From the NCBI RefSeq assembly GCF_038002965.1, contig NZ_JBBOOE010000001.1, positions 1,779,001 to 1,843,000 on the forward strand: DNA of 64,000 nt, read 5' to 3'. Positions 54,584 through 63,060 of this stretch are shown in pieces. Within the stretch, counting starts at the first letter, position 1, and the number at the start of each line of letters is the position of its first letter. Position numbers and translations under genes: made by a program. Under the pieces are notes generated by a model. The model ran no database searches, was not told where the DNA came from, and saw nothing but the letters and a program-made list of their open reading frames with translations. Source of the DNA: Robertmurraya sp. FSL R5-0851 (GTDB taxonomy: Bacteria; Bacillota; Bacilli; Bacillales; Cytobacillaceae).

Positions 54584-55579
54584 ATGTGGGGATTACATTT
54601 GAAAAACCCCGGGGAACTAGAACTAAAAGAATTTCCAGTTGAATCCCCTCTTAAAGAAAACGAAGTTAGAATTAAACTCATTTATGGTGGAATCTGTGGT
54701 TCTGATATTGGTGTTTATAAGGGAAAGATTGGTCACGCAAAATACCCGGTTCGACCTGGTCACGAGTTAGTCGGGAGAGTTATTGAGGTCGGTGAAAAGG
54801 TCGATCTTAAAACTGGAACAAAGGTTGTTGTTACACCTAATACTTTTTGTGGCGAATGTGAGAATTGTCAAAGAGGGTATCGAAATATTTGTTCTTTTAA
54901 GGAATCTCTTGGGGTCAATGTGGATGGGATTTTTTCAGAAGAGATTACCATTTCATCAAAGTATGTCCTTCCAATTCCTGAGGAATTACAAGATGAAAAA
55001 GCAGTATTAATTGAACCGTTTGCCGTAATAACTCATGCTTTTGAAAAAGCTTTTATTACAAAAGGTACAACGGTAGGAGTCATTGGGTGCGGGACGGAGG
55101 GAATGCTCTCAATCGCTTTAGCCAACTTTCTTGGTGCGAAGGTTACTGCGATAGATATTTACCAGTCAAAGCTAGAAAAAGTAAAAGCCGCTTTTGGGGT
55201 TCATACTGTTTTAGCACATGAAGTGAAGGACGAAAAGTTTGATGTTGTAATTGAAGCAGCTGGAGTAAAACAGGCTGTTGAACAAGCGGTAGGAGTGGTT
55301 AAACAAGGAGGATCCGTTATTTTGATAGGTTTAACTCCAGAAGCAACTCTGCCAATTGTACAGATTGTAAGAAATGAAATTACGATACATGGATCTATTA
55401 TTTATAATTTTCCGGAAGATTTTTCCAAGTGTGTAGACTATCTGCTTAATGATGATTTTGATGTAAAGCCAATTATTTCTAATATTTTCCCTCTTAAAGA
55501 GTTTAAAAAGGCATATATATACGCCATCTCAGGTCAGTGCGGCAAAATATTATTAGATTTCAAAGGAGGCCATATATGA
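54584..55579 (+). CDS. Zinc-dependent alcohol/polyol dehydrogenase (MDR family)
   Basis: 331 residues from ATG 54584 (GGGTGGTGG upstream; the longer frame to 54494 runs through the operator and cre boxes). Catalytic zinc ligands: Cys in GGICGSDIG near residue 36, and GHELVG near 57. The structural zinc cysteines are in NTFCGECENCQRGYRNIC near 87-102. The NAD-binding loop is GVIGCGTEGMLSI near 165. It resembles sorbitol/threonine dehydrogenases and would oxidise a secondary alcohol to a ketone. Its stop overlaps the start of the next gene (ATGA). Confidence 0.9.
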   Translation: MWGLHLKNPGELELKEFPVESPLKENEVRIKLIYGGICGSDIGVYKGKIGHAKYPVRPGHELVGRVIEVGEKVDLKTGTKVVVTPNTFCGECENCQRGYRNICSFKESLGVNVDGIFSEEITISSKYVLPIPEELQDEKAVLIEPFAVITHAFEKAFITKGTTVGVIGCGTEGMLSIALANFLGAKVTAIDIYQSKLEKVKAAFGVHTVLAHEVKDEKFDVVIEAAGVKQAVEQAVGVVKQGGSVILIGLTPEATLPIVQIVRNEITIHGSIIYNFPEDFSKCVDYLLNDDFDVKPIISNIFPLKEFKKAYIYAISGQCGKILLDFKGGHI

Positions 55580-57342
55580 AACAGTTAATATCTTATCAAT
55601 TGGTAAATTATCTAGAAGAAAGAGGCATTGAACATATTTTTGGACTTTGTGGTCACACAAATATTGCCGTACTTTCTGCTTTGGAGAATAGCAAAATTAA
55701 GTTTGTGAATGTGAGACATGAGCAAATTGCCGCGCATATGGCTGATGGCTATGCGAGGGTAAAGAAAAAAGCAGCCGTTCTTTTAAGCCACTTAGGTCCA
55801 GGACTTACAAACGCGGCAACGGGAGTGGCGAATGCTGCTTTGGATTCAATACCAATGGTTGTTATTGCTGGCGATGTGCCAACTCATTACTACGGCAAGC
55901 ATCCACATCAAGAAGTAAATTTACATGGGGATGCCACTCAATATGAAATCTATCGTCCTTTTGTTAAAAGAGCATGGAGAGTCGATAGTGCACATCTCTT
56001 TCCAGAGATTTTAGAAAAAGCCTTTCAACTAGCTGAAAGCGGAAATCCAGGTCCAGTCTTAATCTCCGTTCCAATGGATATTTTTTCAAAAGAGTTAGAA
56101 ACCTCTTACTTTGAAAAACAGAAGCTGAATGCAAAGAATCTTCATAAGCCGTCAATTGACAACGAAACAGCAAAGAAAATCATCCAAACGCTAGCTGAAG
56201 CGAAAAATCCGATCTTTTACGTAGGTGGAGGGATCTTATTAGCAGATGCAGCAGATCAGCTTAGAGAATTAGTAGATCGATTGAATATGCCAGTAGCCCA
56301 TTCCTTAATGGGGAAAGGTGCCGTTTCTGATGATCATCCATTGACTCTAGGTATGACAGGTTTTTGGGGAACTAAATTTATTAATGACAAATGCAAGGCC
56401 GCAGATTACGTCTTAGGTTTAGGTACTCGCTTTGCCGAGGCAGATAGTAGTTCATGGGAACCAGAATACACGTTCAACTTCCCTCCAACGAAATTAATAC
56501 AAATAGATATTGATCCGAGCGAAATTGGAAGGAACTACCCAGTTGAAATTGGTGTAGTCGCTGATCTAAAACAGGCCTTAACCGTATTAAATAAAGTGGC
56601 GGAAGAAATGTTCCCGTATGGGGTACAACGTGATTCTCTTGATACATTAAAAGAAGAAATTTTGAAAAATCGAAAAGAATTTAAAGAAAGCAATCGAAAG
56701 TTTATTGAAGATGAATCATTTCCAATGATGCCACAACGGATTGTTGATGAAGTACGTCAAGTCCTCCCGAAAGATGCTCTTATTACAACGGATGTTGGGT
56801 GGAATAAAAATGGAGTAGGACAGCAGTTTCCTATTTATGAGGCTGGGTCCATTCTTACACCTGGAGGGTATGCTACGATGGGATTTGGAGCACCAGCAGC
56901 ACTCGGTGCAAAAATTGCGGCACCTAATCGAGTCGTTGTTTCATTAGTGGGTGACGGTGGTTTTGGTCAAAATCCAGCAGTATTAGCAACAGCAGCAGAG
57001 GAAAACATCCCGGTTGTTTGGGTCATTATGAATAATTTTGCATTTGGCACGATCGCAGGTCTGCAAAAAGCACATTTTGGTACGACCTTAGGGACTGTCT
57101 TCCAAAAGGATGGAGAACCTTACTCTCCAGATTATGCAGCAATTGCTAGAGCTTACGGGGTGGAAGGGATTAAGGTTCAGTCTGCAGGAGAATTCAAACC
57201 AGCCTTAGAAAAAGCCATCAAAGCGAATAAGCCAGTCGTTATTGATGTAGCGATGCTGAATAACCCAGTACCTACCGATGGACATTGGAACATCATGGAT
57301 ATCTATTCTCCTGGGAAAAGTGTCCACCACGTTTCTGTTTAA
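55576..57342 (+). CDS. Thiamine-diphosphate enzyme, decarboxylase/acetolactate-synthase-like
   Basis: 588 residues from ATG 55576 (AAAGGAGGCCATAT upstream), overlapping the dehydrogenase stop. N-terminal PYR domain: FGLCGHTNIAVLSALE near residue 22, catalytic Glu in VRHEQIAAHMADGYAR near 50, HLGPGLTNAATGVANAALDS near 78. A central FAD/DHP-type domain lies near 200-340 (VGGGILLADAA). The C-terminal PP domain has GDGGFGQNPAVLATAAEENI near 460 with the GDG...NN cofactor motif. It would decarboxylate a 2-oxo acid or join aldehydes. It is neither IlvB (no regulatory subunit beside it) nor clearly IolD, Gcl or Xsc by length and motifs. Confidence 0.88.
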   Translation: MKQLISYQLVNYLEERGIEHIFGLCGHTNIAVLSALENSKIKFVNVRHEQIAAHMADGYARVKKKAAVLLSHLGPGLTNAATGVANAALDSIPMVVIAGDVPTHYYGKHPHQEVNLHGDATQYEIYRPFVKRAWRVDSAHLFPEILEKAFQLAESGNPGPVLISVPMDIFSKELETSYFEKQKLNAKNLHKPSIDNETAKKIIQTLAEAKNPIFYVGGGILLADAADQLRELVDRLNMPVAHSLMGKGAVSDDHPLTLGMTGFWGTKFINDKCKAADYVLGLGTRFAEADSSSWEPEYTFNFPPTKLIQIDIDPSEIGRNYPVEIGVVADLKQALTVLNKVAEEMFPYGVQRDSLDTLKEEILKNRKEFKESNRKFIEDESFPMMPQRIVDEVRQVLPKDALITTDVGWNKNGVGQQFPIYEAGSILTPGGYATMGFGAPAALGAKIAAPNRVVVSLVGDGGFGQNPAVLATAAEENIPVVWVIMNNFAFGTIAGLQKAHFGTTLGTVFQKDGEPYSPDYAAIARAYGVEGIKVQSAGEFKPALEKAIKANKPVVIDVAMLNNPVPTDGHWNIMDIYSPGKSVHHVSV

Positions 57343-57378
57343 TAAAAGTAAGGGTTCTATGATTCTATTTAACATTAA

Positions 57379-57392
57379 TAAGATCGATCTAC
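57379..57392. promoter_or_regulatory. LacI-type operator site 7
   Basis: TAAGATCGATCTAC in the 81-bp gap between the TPP enzyme and aldehyde dehydrogenase genes. Confidence 0.7.
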
Positions 57393-57423
57393 TAAGCTAT
57401 CAAATTTGTAGGAGGTAATGTTA

Positions 57424-58857
57424 TTGTCTACCAATGCAGTCAAAAAACAAACCGAACTCACGGAAGACCAACAAAAGGAATTAGATCTCGCGTTTGAAAA
57501 AGCAAGAAAGGCAATGGAGATCATTGAGTCTTATAGTCAGGAAAAGCTGGATCGCTTATGCCAGGCAGTCGCATGGGCAGTATCCAATAAAAAAACTTTT
57601 TCTGAATTAGTTGATATGGGAATTGAGGAAAGTAAGCTAGGTGACCGTGTAAGTCGAATGGGGAAACGAATGAAAATTCGAGGGATTTTGCGAGATGCCC
57701 TCCGCCAAAAAAGCGTGGGTGCTATTGAGGAAATACCTGAAAAAGGAATTGTGAAATATGCGAAGCCCGTAGGTATTATCGGTTCGATTGTGCCAACAAC
57801 GAATCCTGATCTAACTCCAGCAGGTACCGCTATTTATGCCATAAAGGCACGAGATGCGGTTATCTTTTCACCGCATCCTCGTTCGAAAAAAACGACTTTT
57901 GAAACGGTTAGGCTCATGAGGGAAGCGCTTGAAAGGGAAGGGGCACCAGCTGATCTTCTACAGTGTTTAACATTAGTTAATATCCCAATGACAAAAGCAC
58001 TTATGTCAAGGTCAGATCTAGTCCTTGCTACGGGTGGGAAAGATATGGTCAAAAGTGCGTATAGTTCAGGGACACCGGCCTACGGTGTAGGAGCCGGTAA
58101 TTCTACCATGATCATTGATGATACAGCTGATGTGAAAGAAGCGGCATTAAACACTATGCTCAGCAAAACATCAGACTTTGGTTCTGGTTGTTCTGCAGAT
58201 GGAAATTTAATTATTAGTGACAAGGTATATGAAGCGGTGCTAGAAGAATTGGTGAAAGTTGGAGGATATTTAGCGAATGATGACGAAAAAGCTAGCCTTC
58301 GTTCGGTTATGTGGGATGCAGAGGGGCATCGTCTTCCTAACACGGTCGCAGTTGCTCCGCAACTCCTAGCTAAGGAAGCGGGTTTTTCGATTCCTGAAGA
58401 TCGAAAATTCATCATTGTAAAGGGCGATAAAATCGGAAAAGAATACCCTTACTCGGGTGAAAAATTAACCACATTGTTAGCGGTGTATAAATATGAAGGT
58501 GAGTTTGAACATGCACTTGATATGATGAGAGCCATTTATGAAGTGGGAGGAAAAGGTCATTCATGTGGTATTTACTCGTTTAACGATGATCATATTCACC
58601 GTCTTGGGCTAGCGGCACCAGTGAGTCGGATTATGGTTCGCCAACCCCAGTCAAAAGCTAACGCTGGTTCATTTACGAATGGTATGCCAATGACGTCAAG
58701 TCTTGGTTGTGGAACTTGGGGAGGAAACATCATCTCAGAGAATGTGAATCTTAAACATTATATGAACTATACATGGGTGTCGAAACCAATTCCAGAAGAT
58801 AAACCTACCGATGCGGAGTTATTTGGTGAATTTTTTGATCCAGAGCTAGAAAAATAA
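57424..58857 (+). CDS. CoA-acylating aldehyde dehydrogenase (EutE/SauS-like)
   Basis: 477 residues from TTG 57424, eight bases after AGGAGG; the ATG at 57418 is only two bases away from it. Acylating ALDH features: GIIGSIVPTTNPDLTPAGTA near residue 115, KARDAVIFSPHPRSKKTT near 140, catalytic cysteine in DFGSGCSADGN near 255 and SSLGCGTWGGNIISENVN near 425. Such enzymes turn an aldehyde, CoA and NAD into an acyl-CoA. Resemblance to sulfoacetaldehyde dehydrogenases (SauS) is possible but not provable by eye. Last gene of the cluster; its own operator (site 7) suggests separate control. Confidence 0.88.
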   Translation: MSTNAVKKQTELTEDQQKELDLAFEKARKAMEIIESYSQEKLDRLCQAVAWAVSNKKTFSELVDMGIEESKLGDRVSRMGKRMKIRGILRDALRQKSVGAIEEIPEKGIVKYAKPVGIIGSIVPTTNPDLTPAGTAIYAIKARDAVIFSPHPRSKKTTFETVRLMREALEREGAPADLLQCLTLVNIPMTKALMSRSDLVLATGGKDMVKSAYSSGTPAYGVGAGNSTMIIDDTADVKEAALNTMLSKTSDFGSGCSADGNLIISDKVYEAVLEELVKVGGYLANDDEKASLRSVMWDAEGHRLPNTVAVAPQLLAKEAGFSIPEDRKFIIVKGDKIGKEYPYSGEKLTTLLAVYKYEGEFEHALDMMRAIYEVGGKGHSCGIYSFNDDHIHRLGLAAPVSRIMVRQPQSKANAGSFTNGMPMTSSLGCGTWGGNIISENVNLKHYMNYTWVSKPIPEDKPTDAELFGEFFDPELEK

Positions 58858-58872
58858 AATAGTTAGATAGAT

Positions 58873-58927
58873 AAAGAGGCAGACTCGTAGAAACAATAAA
58901 TTGTGACTTTTGAGTAGCCTCTTTATT
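58873..58927 (+). terminator. Terminator of the catabolic cluster
   Basis: AAAGAGGC (58873-58880) pairs with GCCTCTTT (58917-58924), with an inner ACTC/GAGT pair, followed by ATTTTC. Confidence 0.65.
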
Positions 58928-58960
58928 TTCATCTATAAATGCACCGTAATTCCTACAACC

Positions 58961-59122
58961 ATGTCTACTAAAGTAAAGTCAATCAGAATTAATGGCAAAA
59001 AAGTAGATTACCGTTCAGCTAATAAGGTTTCTGTTGAAGACGGCACCGTTATTAAAATTGACATCGTAGCACCTGACAAAGTAACAACAAGTACCTATAC
59101 CTTCACGGTAGAAAAATATTAA
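58961..59122 (+). pseudogene. Orphan C-terminal beta-domain fragment
   Basis: 53 residues from the ATG at 58961, which has no ribosome binding site. MSTKVKSIRINGKKVDYRSA and then TSTYTFTVEKY resemble the end of a secreted protein's cadherin-like or Ig-like cell-surface domain: alternating beta strands, KVKSIRINGKKV..VSVEDGTVIKIDIVAP. The adjacent secreted esterase gene starts with its own signal peptide, so this is probably the tail of another, deleted copy of a similar secreted protein. Confidence 0.5.
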
Positions 59123-59124
59123 CT

Positions 59125-59170
59125 GAGTTCGTAGGAACCATGTAGTAAAGGTATGGTTCCTACGAGACTC
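59125..59170 (+). other. Strong hairpin without T-run upstream of the secreted esterase
   Basis: CGTAGGAACCAT (59130-59141) pairs with ATGGTTCCTACG (59153-59164), extended by GAGT/GACTC. It could be the terminator of the lost gene represented by the fragment before it. Confidence 0.6.
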
Positions 59171-59191
59171 ATATGTTAGGAGTGAAATAGG

Positions 59192-60952
59192 ATGAATGGT
59201 AAAAAAATCATGTTTTTGATGGTGATTTCACTAATGCTACTAAGCCTTGTCATGCCAGTTTCAGCTGCATCAATAAATAATAAAAATGCTTTTAAACTAG
59301 AAGCAACTTCCTTAGATGGAATGGAAAAACCAGCTATTGATATTACATTAGGTAACAAGTTGCCATTAAACGGGTATTTTACTCGAAATGTTACTGTGGG
59401 GGATGAGACGCGTACGGTAAAAATCTATGTAGCGCCAGAAACGACTGTCCGAGATTATTTTACGGTCATAGCGGCTCCGGATGGTATGACGACTGAAGAG
59501 TTCCTTCACAAAAGCGGATGGCTGGATATTGCGGATAAGAAATCAGAAGGATTATTCATACTAGAGCCTGGTGTGAATGGTTGGGGAAGTGCGGAAGAAG
59601 AACTTGCCTATATTAATGAAGCTGTAAAAGTATTAAAAGATACGAAGTATTACAATACTTTTGGTGTCTTTTATTTAGCCGGATATGGTGACGGTGGAAC
59701 AGCTCTACAAGCCTGGGCGATGCAAAATCCGCTCTTTGTCATTAGCTCTGTTTTTGTAGAAACAGAAGATCTTGATGCAGAATTTATTCAGAAGACAGGA
59801 GAAAAAACTTTTGCTGAAAATAGAGAGATTTCTTACTCTGAGGTTCCTGTTCCTACTTGGTTGGTAAATGATAACCCAAGTGCCGTAGAAAACTTAGTCG
59901 AATACTGGAAAGGTGCTAATGACACAGTTGCATCGGGAGAGAAAGGATCAACAGAGGGATTGATGGGAAGTACCGTTTATATACAGAAAGAAGATTCTGA
60001 TCGTATTGTCACTTCTTATAGCGATGTACGCTCTAAAGTGGCTGTTCTTGATCAAGGCGGAAACGGAGTATATAAAACGGGTTTCACGAAGAAAATTTAT
60101 AATTTCCTTTCTTACTATACGCGCTATGACAATACAACCGTTAACGGAAATGTTCTAGGTGTAAGACCTGATTACGAAAAAATGGGTGTTGAGATCAAGG
60201 AAATGCAATTAGATGGATATACTCGCGAGTATTTAGTTTATGTCCCGGATTCTGCACCTGAGGAAAACATTCCGGTAGTTTTCGTACTTGCAGGAAACAC
60301 GCAAACGGCACGAGTATTCTTTGACGCCAGCCATTGGTGGGAGGTAGCGGACAAACACGGATTTATGCTTGTTATGCCTAGTGAACAATACAATTCATCA
60401 ACAGATGTAACATGGAATGTTAACTACGCACCTAATAAGCAAAATGATTTTGTTTTCCTAGAGGAAATAGTTAAGCAAATTGACAAAGATTACAACATTG
60501 ATCCTGGGAAGCGATATTTAACTGGTCAATCTCTTGGCTCCATGTTCACGAACTATGCGAGTGCCGTCATGCCCGAATACTTTACTGCTTTTGGTTCTAC
60601 TTCGGGTCCGCTTTTAAGACCTGTTGAAGGGAAAAATGATAAAGTACCGTTTTATCTGCTCTTTGGTGAATATGATATTTGGAGCTGGGACCACACGATA
60701 AAAGGACAAACAAATACGACTGTGAAATTGGATAGAAACGAACTTGGTGAGCTGAGTGATGCTATTGTTACCACAAAAGACAGATATACGACATACACTT
60801 GGTACGATAACAATGAAACACCGATGTACAAATATACTCAGACAAAAGATAGAGCCCATAACTTCATTGTGTCAGAAGTATGGGAACTATGGGAAAACTG
60901 GTTCTCTCATTGGGAAATGGATGAAGAAGGAAACCGTCATTATACGGAGTAA
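59192..60952 (+). CDS. Secreted PHB-depolymerase-like esterase
   Basis: 586 residues. Signal peptide MNGKKIMFLMVISLMLLSLV with cleavage near SAA at residue 27. An N-terminal region to ~340 is of unclear family. The C-terminal ~240 residues form an alpha/beta hydrolase of the extracellular PHB depolymerase/feruloyl esterase type: IPVVFVLAGNTQTAR near 357, nucleophile in TGQSLGSMF near 444 and the histidine in DRAHNFIVS near 554. It would hydrolyse an ester outside the cell. AGGAGTGAAATAGG precedes the ATG. It is separated from the catabolic cluster by a terminator, but lies just downstream of it. Confidence 0.8.
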   Translation: MNGKKIMFLMVISLMLLSLVMPVSAASINNKNAFKLEATSLDGMEKPAIDITLGNKLPLNGYFTRNVTVGDETRTVKIYVAPETTVRDYFTVIAAPDGMTTEEFLHKSGWLDIADKKSEGLFILEPGVNGWGSAEEELAYINEAVKVLKDTKYYNTFGVFYLAGYGDGGTALQAWAMQNPLFVISSVFVETEDLDAEFIQKTGEKTFAENREISYSEVPVPTWLVNDNPSAVENLVEYWKGANDTVASGEKGSTEGLMGSTVYIQKEDSDRIVTSYSDVRSKVAVLDQGGNGVYKTGFTKKIYNFLSYYTRYDNTTVNGNVLGVRPDYEKMGVEIKEMQLDGYTREYLVYVPDSAPEENIPVVFVLAGNTQTARVFFDASHWWEVADKHGFMLVMPSEQYNSSTDVTWNVNYAPNKQNDFVFLEEIVKQIDKDYNIDPGKRYLTGQSLGSMFTNYASAVMPEYFTAFGSTSGPLLRPVEGKNDKVPFYLLFGEYDIWSWDHTIKGQTNTTVKLDRNELGELSDAIVTTKDRYTTYTWYDNNETPMYKYTQTKDRAHNFIVSEVWELWENWFSHWEMDEEGNRHYTE

Positions 60953-60966
60953 GTCCAGAACAATTA

Positions 60967-60996
60967 TTTACCATATAGAGGGAGCTGTGTTATACT
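60967..60996 (+). promoter_or_regulatory. Candidate vmlR promoter
   Basis: TTTACC (60967-60972), 18-base spacer, TATACT (60991-60996). The transcript would carry a ~230-nt leader. Confidence 0.5.
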
Positions 60997-61017
60997 AATT
61001 TTACTAACTAGAAAGGG

Positions 61018-61041
61018 ATGATGGGTGAACGATGAAGAACT
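61018..61041 (+). CDS. vmlR leader peptide candidates
   Basis: After AGAAAGGG two very short frames are possible: MMGER from ATG 61018 (stop 61033-61035) or MKN from ATG 61032 (stop 61041-61043 region, TAA overlapping segment 1). Either would place a stalled ribosome on the first arm of the attenuator that follows. Confidence 0.45.
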
Positions 61042-61200
61042 AATCTTATTTTAAAACGATTGAAATTTCATATTTCAAATCACAAAAAATAGGATTAGTC
61101 TGCCCATTATCTATACGGTTCTTAGCTTTTTTACGGAAAAGCTTTATTTGACTATGGTATGAAACGACTAATCCTTCCTATCCAACAGGGAGGATTTTTT
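61039..61200 (+). promoter_or_regulatory. Ribosome-controlled transcription attenuator of vmlR
   Basis: Segment 1 ACTAATCTTATTTT (61039-61052) pairs with segment 2 AAAATAGGATTAGT (61086-61099), 14 bp with one G-U. Segment 2 AGGATTAGTC (61091-61100) also pairs perfectly with segment 3 GACTAATCCT (61166-61175). Segment 3/4 form the terminator AATCCTTCCT (61170-61179) with AGGGAGGATT (61187-61196) plus a T-run. The first and last pairings coexist (termination); the middle pairing excludes both (read-through). A ribosome stalled at the leader peptide would mask segment 1 and switch vmlR on. A further hairpin AGCTTTT/AAAAGCT lies at 61124-61143. Confidence 0.82.
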
Positions 61201-61230
61201 GTTCTCCCTGCAAACCGAGGGGCTGAAATC

Positions 61231-62856
61231 ATGAGAGAACTTTTTAAATGTAAAGATGTTAGCTATGAAATAAATGACGAAACCCTTTTTAAAGATGTAA
61301 ATGTTCATGTTCATGAAGGAGATGTCATAGGAATTATAGGAAAAAATGGAGCTGGGAAATCAACCTTACTTCATGTTATATACAACCAGTTAGTTCCCAC
61401 TAAAGGAAATATTCAGTGGGTTGAAAAAAATGTGAAAATGTCGTTAGTCGAACAGGATACGGAAGTCTTTTCTGTGGAGGAAGAGTCACCGGTGTTTTAT
61501 AAAAAATGGATATTGCCAACACACATTGATTTTTCCAATTTAAGTGGAGGAGAAAGGCTAAAACTTCGATTAGCACATGGCTTTTCAGAGCAATCTGATC
61601 TCTTGTTATTGGATGAACCTACCAATCATTTAGATGAACAAGGCTCACAACTATTGATTGAACAAATAAAAGCTTATAAAGGATCGATTATTCTTGTTTC
61701 CCATGATCGGTATTTTTTAGATAAAGTAGTAACAAAAATTTGGTCTATTGAAGGGACTAAAATTTTTGAACATAATGGAAATTACTCGAGTTATATGTTA
61801 GCTCGTGAACAGAAAAGACATTCCCAGCAGCGAGAATATGAGAAGCAACAACAAATGGTCGAACGTATTGAAGCTCAAATAAATGAGCTCACTTCTTGGT
61901 CTCAGAAAGGTCACGCTCAATCAACCAAAAAAGAAGGAATGAAGGAATACTGGCGTGTAAAAGCAAAACGCATGGATGCTCAAGTTCAGTCTAAACGAAA
62001 GCGTCTTGAAAAAGAGTTAGAAAAAGCGAAAGTCGAGCGGGTTGAAGCAGAGTATGATGTTCGTTTTACGATTGAAAATCATAACAAGGTGGGGAAACGA
62101 TTTCTAGAAGTGAAGGATTTGTCAAAGAATTTTGATGGTCGAGTGCTATTTAATAACGTTAATTTTACCATTCTCCACGGTGAGAAGGTCGCTATTACTG
62201 GTTCGAATGGAAGTGGTAAAACAACATTGATAAAAATCATACTTGGTCAGGAACCGTCAGATGGAGATGTATGGATTTCTCCAACAGCAACCATTGGTTA
62301 TTTGACACAAGAAGTATTTGATTTACCATTGGAAAAAACACCGGGGGACCTTTTTCACAAAGAAACCTTTAAGGCAAGAGGGAAAGTTCAAAATCTTATG
62401 AAGCATTTAGGTTTTACAGCTTCTCAATGGAAGGAACCGCTTCAAAATATGAGCATGGGTGAACGAGTAAAGTGTAAACTGATGAGATATATTTTAGAAG
62501 AAAAAGATGTGCTCATATTGGATGAACCTACCAATCATCTTGACTTACCTTCCCGAGAGCAGTTAGAAAGGACTTTGGCAGAGTATAATGGCACGTTAAT
62601 CATTGTTTCTCATGACCGATATTTTTTGGATAAGACGACAAATACAAAACTTGTTCTTGATAATAGGACTATCCAAAAACAACTAAGTGAGGTTACACAA
62701 AAATCAAGTGATTTAGAAGAATTGCAGTTAAAGCTTGAAACAGAGAGACAAGAAGTTCTAGGGAAACTCAGCTTTATGACTCCAAAAGATCAATCATATA
62801 AAGAACTTGATTGTAGATTTAAGGAACTGACAAGAAAATTAAAAGAGCTTAAATAG
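61231..62856 (+). CDS. vmlR: ABC-F ribosome protection protein VmlR
   Basis: 541 residues from ATG 61231 (CGAGGGGCTGAAATC upstream); the extension to 61159 lies in the attenuator. Two ABC domains: Walker A GIIGKNGAGKSTLLH near 35 and AITGSNGSGKTTLIK near 325, signatures LSGGERLKLRLA and MSMGERVKCKL, Walker B LLLLDEPTNHLDEQ and VLILDEPTNHLDLP. The interdomain linker SWSQKGHAQSTKKEG, then RVKAKRMDAQVQSKRKRLEK, matches B. subtilis VmlR (ExpZ). VmlR binds the ribosome and removes lincosamides, virginiamycin M and pleuromutilins. No membrane domain. Regulation by the leader attenuator fits antibiotic-induced expression. Confidence 0.92.
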   Translation: MRELFKCKDVSYEINDETLFKDVNVHVHEGDVIGIIGKNGAGKSTLLHVIYNQLVPTKGNIQWVEKNVKMSLVEQDTEVFSVEEESPVFYKKWILPTHIDFSNLSGGERLKLRLAHGFSEQSDLLLLDEPTNHLDEQGSQLLIEQIKAYKGSIILVSHDRYFLDKVVTKIWSIEGTKIFEHNGNYSSYMLAREQKRHSQQREYEKQQQMVERIEAQINELTSWSQKGHAQSTKKEGMKEYWRVKAKRMDAQVQSKRKRLEKELEKAKVERVEAEYDVRFTIENHNKVGKRFLEVKDLSKNFDGRVLFNNVNFTILHGEKVAITGSNGSGKTTLIKIILGQEPSDGDVWISPTATIGYLTQEVFDLPLEKTPGDLFHKETFKARGKVQNLMKHLGFTASQWKEPLQNMSMGERVKCKLMRYILEEKDVLILDEPTNHLDLPSREQLERTLAEYNGTLIIVSHDRYFLDKTTNTKLVLDNRTIQKQLSEVTQKSSDLEELQLKLETERQEVLGKLSFMTPKDQSYKELDCRFKELTRKLKELK

Positions 62857-62864
62857 TGGTGAAG

Positions 62865-62898
62865 CCGGAGAGCCTTTTGTGTAAGGCTCTTTCCGGTG
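62865..62898 (+). terminator. Terminator of vmlR
   Basis: CCGGAGAGCCTT (62865-62876) pairs with AAGGCTCTTTCCGG (62883-62896), with the T-run inside the right arm. Confidence 0.7.
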
Positions 62899-63060
62899 CC
62901 TTCATACTTGTAATTGATATAGTGTAAATATTACAATACATATGAAGTTATTCAATAATCCTGATTTAAATAACAAATGACCCAAGCCTAAAAAATAAGT
63001 TTCTGAAAAGTTGAAAAATGTTATAATATTATTGTTATACAAATTTGTGAGGTGGCGAAC

